64,000 nucleotides of DNA from Carex sylvatica. Taxonomy: Eukaryota > Streptophyta > Magnoliopsida > Poales > Cyperaceae. A model generated the notes under the pieces. It was given only the letters and a program-made list of their open reading frames with translations. It was not told the origin of the DNA and made no database searches. Below, one piece after another: positions 1 to 9,320 of the stretch; position 1 is the stretch's first letter, and each line of letters starts with the position of its first letter. The translations under genes were made by a program, and so were the position numbers. The stretch is taken from NCBI GenBank assembly GCA_964058845.1, contig CAXKVR010000015.1:186001-250000 (forward strand), in the 5' to 3' direction.

Positions 1-769
1 AGGAATCTGATGGGTGGGGTCAAAACTATTCACCAATAAGAAAGTCACAATCAAGGTCTTTGACCCGTAGCTCTCAAGCCGCAGTCGGTACCAACAATAA
101 CAACAAGGAGTCTAACCTTTCACCTTATCTTGGTCTGAAGTATCCATATTTTTATTCCCCGTTGGTAAGCACCTCTTGTTCTGGAGGAGCTGATGCAGAT
201 ATGCAACCTATATCATCCCCATATGCAATTGTGGGGACTGAACTCCCGAGGTTGTTTGCTGTCAATCCAGTATCCCCAACTCCTGACGTCTCTAATCTGG
301 GGCCATCACAACCAAATCAAAATCTTGTTGTGGCAACTGGAACTGCAGCAGTAGAGAGAACAGATGCGATCGATAAGGACAGCCTCCGACGGGCACTGCT
401 TGGTTTTGCGAAGCCAAAGCTGATTCCATTGTGGTCAAAAAAGCAGTTGGATTTTGCTAATTACAGGCAAATACTTGAAAAATTTGTGAATAATGTCACT
501 CAATCCTTGGGAACTTGTGCCCCAAAGACCCGCGAGGACAGCTGCAAGTTCGTTCAAAAAGAAAATGACAGTCTGACCAAATACCTGCAGGTGTGTATTA
601 GTTCTTCTCTCTTTTGATTAAGTAATTATTTTCCTTTTGCTTTGGATTTTTTTCCTTAAAAGAAGTTATGTCAAGTTTGCAGCTTGTTCTTCATATAATG
701 TCTAATACTTTCCTTTTACAGATGTACCTGGGAAGGTTTGGGACCAAGGATGTCATGATGAACATTTAA
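1..769 (+). CDS. 3' end of SRI-like domain gene, copy A (partial, runs off left edge)
   Basis: The last two coding exons of a gene whose 5' part lies outside the window. Exon 1-590 is open from the first base and ends at a CTGCAG|gtgtgt donor. Final exon 722-769 follows a tttacag acceptor and ends in TAA. The C-terminal part has the pattern AL.GFAKPKL.P.W, then FVNNVTQSLG and a final YLGRFG, which resembles the SRI-like C-terminal domain of plant CCCH proteins of the C3H38/C3H55/FES1 type. In SETD2 the SRI fold binds the phosphorylated RNA polymerase II tail; that function is inferred here only from resemblance. The sequence is essentially identical to 11543-12311 and part of the tandem duplication. 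Whether the whole gene is functional cannot be judged from here. Confidence 0.7.
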
Positions 770-2460
770 GAGACTTTTCAATGGTATGAAATTTTGTGTT
801 TTTGTTATGATAATCAGTTTACATATGTTTCATACGCAATATGTTGATATCATCTAAAGAAGGATATTGTTAAGGACTTTTTAATGGAGTTTAAAGTAGA
901 TTTGGTAGGTACAGAAGAGGCAAAAAGGGAATATTTAAGACTTAACTGTTTTATCTGTTTGTTTATGTAGGTAATTTACGAGAGAAGGGACTGAAGAATA
1001 GTAAAAATTTATGGGCTTTTGTGCAAGATTTATATGTCGAGCATCACAATTGCTTAATTCTATGCTTTTCCAAATTAATTGGTTGAGCCGAGAGCTCCAT
1101 TCCAGGCTCCCTAATTGTGTGATACTGATGCTATTCTTATTATATCTAAGCCTTTATTTATGTAGAACAATTTATTGCATATATCGCTGAACTGATAAAT
1201 TTGTATATCAATTATCTCATGTCTTGTGTGCCAGCCATTACATATCAGAACTCAGTACTGATTAATTTTTCTTTTTCTATAAATATTTGTTTCATAATTG
1301 TCCTTTCATATTGTTGTTTCGTCATTGTTGGTTCTTGTATAACCAGAATCAAGTCGTCTTTCTCTGGATTTTGTCCCGAAACGAATTTGGCTTCATATTT
1401 GATTCTTACGTCTGACATCTGCGTTTAACCTTAAATTAATAACAATCTTATTCATGGTATGATCTTAATCTCTTATAAATATATAGCTAAATAGCTTGAG
1501 AAATCCACATTGATGATGATGAAATCTACACCTTCTTAAACTGTCTCCTAATTGTAATCCTTCCTGACCAGCGATCCAAATAATGGAATATACTTACAAA
1601 GCATCCTTTATTATACTTATAATTTTTGGAACAATTTGAAAAGGTGACCCTTGCAATTCATGTTTCTGAAGCCAATATATATATATATATATATTTTTTT
1701 TTTGCAACTTATGAAAAACATTTAACAAATTTGTCAATTTTCTCAGTTCAAATTTTTATTAGAAAAGTTTGTTTTAGGTCCCTAAATTTATTATGAACTT
1801 ACGAAAGCAAGCTCTGTAGGCTGAAAATTAAAGCGAATTGCTCTGCAAAATAAGCAAGATAACTACATTATTTAGAAAATCATAAGATTTCACAGCAATT
1901 AAAGAAGAAAACATATATGTGTGAAAAAAAATTGCATGAAATTGTACTATTTAGTTCGGTCTTCAAAATTTGGAAACATTGCATAAAATTTGTAGTTCAA
2001 AATATAAATAAATATATCAAAGCATGTCTCATTTGTCGTTCTGAATAATATTGTACAAGATGTTCCCATATTCTCGTTTCAGAAGATAGAACGAATTTCA
2101 CTACTTTTCAGATATGAATTACAATTCTAATTTCACAATTCCCTTTCCGCCAATTTAATTCCCACTTGAGAATGTTTTGTGTATTAATTTTCTTTTATAG
2201 GTCAGACGATCTAGTGGTCCTACTTTGTTATTTCGGTTTTAAAGTTTCTATTACGAAGAATTAAAATTTTAAAATGGATGTATATACGTACAAAGACTAA
2301 ACATATTTAAACCCTTCTAGGTGCATATTTCTATTATCCAATACGAAAAGATTACAACTTGTGAACCGTTGAGCCCTTATAATTCAAGCGGAAAGTCAAT
2401 CGGCCAACTCAAAGAGATGAGAACAAGATTTCTAAGTTTAAGCTACTTTTACATATGTTT
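770..2460 (+). repeat. 3' flank unit of SRI-like gene, first of a local repeat family
   Basis: Non-coding, AT-rich. The stretch 821-1500 (tgttgatatcatctaaag, then a diagnostic gtaggtaatttac) recurs in diverged form at 5487-6150, 12363-13040 and 14701-15360, and in reverse complement at 39425-39665 beside the opposite-strand paralogue. A (TA)n tract lies near 1676-1694. No coding potential is recognised: the short open frames are not conserved as protein between the diverged copies. Confidence 0.75.
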
Positions 2461-2465
2461 GATAT

Positions 2466-4793
2466 TGTAACGTAGTGAAACTTTTAAAATAATAAGATTT
2501 TAAAAGATTAAAGTAAATATAGTTTTAGAAATTAAAAATCTAATGCGTGGAAATATTTTATACTGACTGATTGAGTTAAAGCGTCAAGAATCGAATTATA
2601 AATATAGAAAAATGGTCCAGTGCGGATGGATGACCCGCACTGCGGGTGGCTTCACCCGCACTGGGACAAGTTCCTTAATAAACGGCTGTAATTTCTCTGG
2701 GTGCGGGTGGTGGTGCGGATGGGCACACGCACTGCGGGTGAGTTCTGTACTCTTCTGAAAATTTCGCTAAGTACTGAATGCGGATGGGAGCATCCGCACT
2801 GGCCTCAGTGCGTCCGCACTAGGCTCGGACTTTTTCTTCTGCGCAGTGAATGCGGCTGGATGATCCGCAGTGCGGATGGATGGACTGTAGTGCGGATGTA
2901 TATTGTCCGCAGTGCGGATGATTGATCCGCACTGATATGTAATTTTGTTATTTTTGAGGGGTTTATTTGCAAAATTTCAATTATTAATCAAAATCCTTCT
3001 TCTTCTTCTCATTTTCACGGGAATTAAAGAAGAGGGTTAGGGTGAGCCGAAAGGAAAAAGAGAAAGAGAGAGAGAGAGAGAAATTGAGCGCGGAATCTGA
3101 TCGAACTGACCGGAAAATTGAGATTCGAGCTGAATTGACGATCCTTGATCGATTCTAAAGCTTCAAATTGGTATATACATCTCTTTTGCAATTCCTTGAA
3201 AACCCTAAATTATTCGATTTGTCGTGATTTCGGTTGAAATTCGAATTAGGGTTTCAGTAATCGAGTTCTAGCTCGATTAGTTGTTAATTTGTGATAATTG
3301 ATATGATTTGTCTTTCTTTTCTCTTGGAAACCCTAATTCAAGTGATTTGTTAGATTTTTGGTGAAATTTCGAATTCGAATTTGATTTGAAACATTATGAC
3401 TCGATAATCGACTTGACTTGTATTTAAATCGATTGAATTTCTTTTATTAATTCATCTATGCTTTATTAACATAGGCATAGACCCTATCGAGTACGATTCA
3501 GCGAAATCGTCGGAAGTTCGGAATCTAGTGATAGCTGATTCTCTACGCATCTTACGTGATCAGGTGCGGGGGTTCACGGGATTTGTTTTGGGATTTATTT
3601 TAGGAATTAAATAGTTACGTATAAATGGCATGTTGAATTTCTAATTGCATGCATCATGGCATTATTGCATAATTAAGTAAATGTTATATCGGAATTGCTA
3701 TATTGATGATGACCTAGCATATTGGTATGGTTTTACTGATTGACTGTTCCTTTGATTCTGATAAGAGAATGAAACCACAGTACTGAATTGATATTGTTAT
3801 ATTATATTGTATATTCATAGTTATTGCAAAGTCTAGAGTCGACGCTAGACTTTGCCTCAGGAACCATATGCGCATTTGGGGAATGACCCCACTGAACCCA
3901 GTACCGGTTGGGTAGGGGATACTGTTATTACATATATTATTGTGATTGTTGGAATACTGAACTGCGGTATAGTGATTGATGTGAAACTGTTACTGTATTG
4001 ATAATCTTTGTTTCTGATCGAATTACTTTATTGCTAATCGTGAAATTCTGACTGATATGCATGTTTAATTATAAACCAGAACCAATAGAACGGTTAAGCC
4101 GACGAAGATAGATAACTAATTTCTATTCTTCCAACCTGACTTAGAGAGTTTGCATTTAGATCCAAACATCCTGAATAATTCCGTTTTGATTTTCTCCGAA
4201 TGTGATAATAGTAGAAGTTCGCTTGAATTCCCTTTTTAAGTAATTGCATTTCATGATTAGCGAATAAATAACTGAATAGTATACTAATGAATCAATTTAA
4301 TTCTGATAATGGATTTCTTACAAATCCAGTAGCCCTATTTAAATTATGCACTGAGAAACTGCGAATAAGTTTCTCACCCCTCTTCCCCCTCGTGGGTTTT
4401 CAGGAAACAAGGAATAGGATTTCGAGATCGTGCGGCGAGGAGAAGAAAGAATAGGTATAGATATGCCTCAGTTAATGATCCATTTTGTACTGGTTAAGTA
4501 CTCGGATCATATTTTGTTGTGTATAACCTTTGAACCAGACTTTGTAAAACTGATTTTAATTAAGTAGTGTAAATGTTTAATTCGTTAAGTAGGAGGTGTT
4601 GTAAGTAGGAGGTGTTGTAAGTAGGATGTGTTTTAATTATCTGATTTCAATTAACTGCGTGTCTGAATGTTTAAATCATTTTTGGGTAAAGTTGGGATGA
4701 ATATAAATCATCTCATCGTTCTTGCCTTGTGAGTATATAGAAAATATATATTCACGGCGTAACTGTCGCGCCCCCTGGTTCCGGGGTGTGACA
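2466..4793 (+). mobile_element. Solo LTR, probably Ty3/Gypsy type (2328 bp)
   Basis: The element starts TGTAACG and ends GTGTGACA, giving TG..CA termini. It is flanked by the 5-bp target duplication gatat at 2461-2465 and 4794-4798. The duplicated copy B has the intact empty site with a single gatat at 14003-14007, which proves insertion and fixes the ends to the base. No second LTR, polymerase or primer-binding site is seen inside, so a solo LTR is the simplest reading. The terminal tgtcacacccc on the minus strand is typical of plant Gypsy LTRs (established pattern); the superfamily call is inference. Orientation is assumed. Confidence 0.82.
2618..2936. repeat. Cluster of AGTGCGG / CCGCACT boxes inside the Gypsy LTR
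   Basis: About 300 bp rich in near-palindromic boxes of tgcgg and ccgca, for example acccgcactgcgggtg near 2633-2648, arranged in both orientations. The GC content stands out from the AT-rich surroundings. In an LTR this position could be U3 promoter/enhancer repeats, but that is inference. Confidence 0.6.
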
Positions 4794-4806
4794 GATATGT
4801 AATAAT

Positions 4807-5486
4807 TGTTGGAGTTGAAGACAATTAACGGGTTCAGCCCGTTTTGCCTTTGCCATCGGTTTTTCAGTTTAACCGATGCTGCTTGGTTCATTTTCTATCG
4901 GCAGAATCATACAGCCGATGGTGATTTTGATCTTTCCCATTGGTACTAAAATGAACCGTTGGCATTGCCTTTTAATTAAAGGTGCTTTAATTGCTTTGCT
5001 ATCGGATGGTAAACAAAAGAACCGATGGTGCCTATTTAGGTGTTTTATTGAAGCTGCTGCCGCTATTTGGTTTTCCTATCTGTAGGAAACATAGCACCGA
5101 TGGTGCTTGATTAATTGAGTTCAATTAAAAAGGCTCCTGCGCAACTTCCATAAGTAAGTCGCTTCGTTGCTTTTTGTTTGAGCTGCTTCTGTCAGTCTCT
5201 GTGTGTTGTCTCTTCACTTAGCTTTTTAGAATTTGCTCTCTTCTTCTTGAAACTTGTGAGAGAGTGTGAGAGAGAGCTATTGAAAATTTTTAATCTCCTT
5301 ATACTTGTAAAGACTATTTGATTTAGTAAATTTGTGTTGTGTGCTCCCGTAATTTTTTTCCGAATTTTCACATAAAATCTTGTGTCATCTCTAATTTTTT
5401 GTGCTTGCTTGCTTGTTGTTTTGGTGTCTTGTGTGATTCTCCATTTATTTGCTTACCTATTTATTAGAGCTTATTGAAGCTCAACA
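4807..5486 (+). mobile_element. Solo LTR, probably Ty1/Copia type, copy A (680 bp)
   Basis: Starts TGTTGGAG and ends CTCAACA, which are inverted complements with TG..CA ends. It is flanked by the 5-bp target duplication ataat at 4802-4806 and 5487-5491. The same element sits at 14016-14700 in copy B with the same target duplication, so it inserted before the segmental duplication. No internal region is present. Short open frames inside are not recognised as protein. Confidence 0.8.
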
Positions 5487-6360
5487 ATAATGTTGATATC
5501 ATCTAAAGACGAATATTGTTAAGAGACTTTTCAATGGAATTTAAAGTAGATTCGTTAGGTACAGAAGAAAAAAGGAAATATTAAATACTCAATGTGTTAT
5601 CTGTTTGTTTATGTAGGTAATTTACGTGAGAAGGGAATGGAGAATTGGCAAAAATTTATGCACTGTTATGCGAGATTCATATGTCAAGCTTCGCCAATGC
5701 TTTAATTCTATATTTTTTTCAAACTGTTTGAGCCGAGATTTCATTATTGCTCACTGTGATACTGATGATATTCTTATTATATGTACGTAGGACAATTTAG
5801 TACATACATCTCTAAATTGATAAATTTTTGTGTATTAATTATTAAATGTCTGTGTAGTAATTTTGTGCCAGCCATTACATATCCGAACTCAGTACTAATT
5901 AATTTTTTTTCTTTAAATATTTGTTTGATAATTTTCCTTTCATATTGTTGTTTGGTCATTGTTGGTTCTTGTATAACCAGAATCAAGTCATCGATCTGTG
6001 GATTTGTTATCTTTATGGCAACAAATTTTGACTTCATATTTGATTTGTTTTACGTTTGACATCCTGTGTTTAAACTTCAATTAACAAGAGTCTTATTCTT
6101 GCTTGGTATGATGCTTATCTCTAAATATATAGCTAAATAGAAATCCACACTTGGTTGTCTTTTACCGCTCAGAACTATTTAGGTACTTGATTTAATTTTG
6201 CCGTGTATGTTGTATCTTCACATACAAAGTATGATGTTTGTTGTTACTCTGCTATACAGATGCATGACTATATTCTTCAATATGAGAAGTATCATCATCG
6301 CTTTTGAATATTAATTCTTCTGTGGCACAAACTATGTCACGAAAAGTGTGGCAATGCAAC
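5487..6360 (+). repeat. Second, diverged 3' flank unit, copy A
   Basis: Shares order and many words with 840-1500: tgttgatatcatctaaag, gtaggtaatttac, a stretch around gccagccattacatatc, and gttcttgtataaccagaatcaagtc. It begins directly at the right target duplication of the Copia solo LTR. An older local duplication of the gene's 3' flank therefore preceded the LTR insertion. Confidence 0.75.
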
Positions 6361-6444
6361 TTGTTAAATATATGTACTATTCACTTTTGGACTATTTTCG
6401 GTTGTCTTTAACAGCTGAGAACATTTACGACTGCTAAGGGAAAA

Positions 6445-6654
6445 TGAATGAAATTTGCTGCGATCCGAATTGGATGAACAGTATTCTGAAATCTCTATTT
6501 TTTCAAATCTAATCGTTCAACTTTTTCTGTGCACGCATCTCCAAACAGTTAGTTTTTTGTGCACGCATCTCAAAATAAATCAACAGTTAGATTTGAAAAA
6601 ACAGGAATTTCAGAGTACTGTTCATCCAATTCAGATCGCAGGAAATTTGTTTCC
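6445..6654. mobile_element. Non-autonomous MULE-like MITE, family 1
   Basis: Long terminal inverted repeats: the left arm reads gaaatttgctgcgatccgaa and the right arm is the inverse, with a shared ggatgaacagt inside both. The flanks aagggaaaa and aagaaaaaa could be a decayed 9-bp target duplication (7 of 9). It is closely related to the element at 23518-23728, whose 10-bp target duplication is perfect. Confidence 0.7.
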
Positions 6655-6909
6655 AAGAAAAAAAGAAACATTAAAGAAATACATTGACCAAATAACATCA
6701 TCCCATGTTATAACCTTTTGACTTTTGAGTCAAGTTCAGAACCAGAACACCCTCCCATTTTACATCTTGTTCTTTAAAAACCCCACTAATTTAATAAAAA
6801 AGAAAGGTTATATTTTTCTATATATCTCAAAATAAATTGCATTATTATTTTTATTGAAAATTAAAATTACCTTTTTAAATCTTACGGTCTAAGTTGATAT
6901 TCGTGAATT

Positions 6910-8480
6910 AAAACCCCGAGTCCCTATTGGTGCACCACGCGCCCATTTGATGCAATCTGCACCGCACACTCCAGAGCGCACGGATCCACTTCTTTTGATG
7001 CGCCAAATCATTTCTCTGACATCAGTTTGACTTGTCAAATTTCGGTGTTTTCGCCTCAAGTATTCCCAACTCCAATCAAGAAATCTACAAAATTCACTGA
7101 AGATGGCACCGCCTACACTACACAGGAGGCGCAACAGGGAGCAATCCTGCAATAGAGAGACAAACTTTGGACTTTAAAGATGTGTTGTTACCACATTGTT
7201 TCTCTCTTTTTTGGGATCTTGGGTTATTTATTGGGTCTGGTTTCATGGTAGGATTTTTGTGTGTTTAGATTATCGTCAGTGTTACTTAATGTGAAGGTTT
7301 TTATCCCTTTTTTTTTTTTTTTTAGTAAAAATGAAAATAAGTGCGGAAAAGTGGCTAAAGTAAAGAACTTATTTCTATTACTTGTTTGATGTGAATATCA
7401 TATATTATTTTCTTTTTGTGACTTTTAAATATGAATTTTTTAACAGCACAACATATGTAGAACTAGCAATATTTTTTTTTAATGACATTATAAAAAACAT
7501 ATTTTGAAAAAAGAAAATTATGTCCAAGAAATTGATAATGTGGTCGGGCCATGTACCAGTACTGTACCGAGGGATTAAATTGTTCAAGTCTTTGTGTAGA
7601 TTCCTGCTACTATTGAGGGATTAATTTTATATGTAATTAAATTGAGTTTCACGAAGTTCATCCAATTTATTCAATTTTGATTGATTCGAAAACATGAAGA
7701 TCATAATTTTTTTTTTTTGATTGGCGCATCATTTATAAGAAAGAAATGGCTGGGAATAGCCGGTTACTTTTTAGTCTCTTAGAAAAAAAATGTAAATAGC
7801 TCAGAATTTACGAAGTATTAAGATACCGTAATTAGTGTATCACCACAACAACAAAAATTATAAATAACTCAGAATTTACATCACATCACATCATTTAGTA
7901 CAAGTACTATGTTATTTAATGATCAATGTCTATGGGGTTTTTCTCGAAAAAAGAAAAGAAAAACATCAACGAGACATTCAATATATTATTATACACTGAA
8001 ATGTCCCTCTAAATACTTTGCTGAAAAGTTTGTGCAGAAAATGTATTATGGGAAAACACATCGTACCATTTAAATGTTTTATTGTTACGTTGTCAAATTA
8101 AATTAATGCTTAGGTGACATTATTTTTAGTCCATCTACTGCTGAAATTGACTTGGTACAGGTTAAAGTAACTCCATTAATTTGACTAAAGTAACAGCATA
8201 CCAATTAAAATTTTACGATATTGAACAAATAGTCTGACTTTCAATCAAATGCACCGAAAAAATAATATGCCAACAGTATAAGCACCGGACACGTTTAAGA
8301 CTATGCCACGCACCGACTATTCTCGACATCTTTTATTTTTGGTAAATAATGAAAGGGTATTGGCCGTCTGAACTTTCAGACAAAGGGTTGTGTAATAATT
8401 AATTTATCTTACAAGGTTTAAAGTGCAAAAGATCAATCACCTTAAATGGCAGAATAGCACTTTTTGTTAGCGTGTCATCC
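6910..8480. other. Intergenic, no gene recognised
   Basis: At 6907-7160 there is a less AT-rich stretch, including a minus-strand open frame of 87 codons and a short plus-strand ATG at 7102. Neither resembles a known family and no splice context supports them. The rest is AT-rich with homopolymer runs. Confidence 0.5.
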
Positions 8481-9320
8481 TTTTCCAATTCCATCACACG
8501 TTCTCTCTCAACTCAAGGGTTTTAAGAACTCTCTCTCGAGAGTTTAGCAGAAGTCGCAGACCTCTCTTTCTCTCAAGATCAAGAAGGATTTTAGTAGAAG
8601 CCGCAAAAGAAAAGATTAGTGCTTTTGCCACTCTTTCTCTCCCAATCAAGGTTTAGAGGTTAGGTAAATTTCTCTCTCTCTATCCCTTATCAACGTTTCT
8701 GTCTGAATCTCGTCTAATAGTTACAGCTAATGATCCTTCTTTCTCGAAAATCTGTGGTCCTGTGAACCAATTTATATTTACCTGAATTCCCCTAAAATCA
8801 AAGAAAGCGCGACTTTTTTCTTGGCGCCAAATGTTAAATTTTCGTAATCAAAGCAAAAATAAATTCGCACTGACTAATTCCCCCCTCCTCTTTCGTTTGG
8901 AAAGAAAGTTTGCTATTTTAAGAAATTCTTTCTCTAGGTTTAATTTAAATAATAATAACTTGGGGTTTGTCTAAATTTCTCTGTTTTTTATCTTTAGATT
9001 TAGCGCTTAAGCAATTTCTTTCTCTAAATGTAGAGGAACAGCCCCCCTATTTTTATTTACCCAAAAATGATGCCAGTTTACAGAATTGGGGTTTATGTAA
9101 ACATTTTTAGTTCCAGTCTTTAAATGACGGTATTAATGTATTATAATAGTATGCAAATAGGGTCTATGTGAACAAAGGTGTATGGGTATATCCAGGGGAG
9201 ACTTCTCCCAGGATTTTTGTTTTTGTATTTTTCATTGTGGTAGCTCATGTTAACATTTCATTCTTTTTAGGATACTGAAATAGTTCTATGATTCAGATTT
9301 GCTAAAAAGGAGAGAAAACC
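8480..9320 (+). promoter_or_regulatory. Leader of SRI-like gene (+) with probable 5'-UTR intron
   Basis: A pyrimidine-rich leader (tctctctc runs, 8500-8680) is followed by a probable intron ending at cattctttttag, 9261-9270, and then 50 bases to the ATG at 9321. The same arrangement in reverse complement precedes the opposite-strand paralogue (44333-45200), including the ttctttttag acceptor and the gagagaaaaccATGGCTGAA start context. Conservation between diverged paralogues supports a real 5'-UTR intron. Confidence 0.6.

Larger units (their letters stand above)
1..6909 (+). repeat. Tandem segmental duplication, copy A
   Basis: Bases 1-2465 match 11543-14007 at a constant offset of 11542, with a single substitution seen near 2414. 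After the 2328-bp insertion at 2466-4793, the match resumes at 4794 against 14003 (offset 9209) and continues to about 6909 against 15827, where both copies share the gtgaattaa motif before diverging. The left boundary lies outside the window. Copy A keeps a stretch of about 330 bp (roughly 6356-6687), including a MITE, that copy B lacks; the missing stretch does not coincide with the MITE ends, so a deletion in copy B is more likely than an insertion in A. Confidence 0.93.

Noticed and set aside
1201..1428. 75-codon frame repeated identically at 12743-12970
   Set aside because: Identity only reflects the tandem duplication; the diverged flank units do not conserve the frame as protein.
2466..4793. 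Complete short non-autonomous retrotransposon rather than solo LTR
   Set aside because: No terminal direct repeats inside the insertion, which has only single TG and CA ends.
4876..5085. 69-codon frame repeated at 14085-14294
   Set aside because: It lies inside the solo LTR and is kept by the recent duplication, not by selection.
6889..7152. Minus-strand 87-codon frame in a GC-richer patch
   Set aside because: No family resemblance, no supporting splice or promoter context, and not found at the mirror position.
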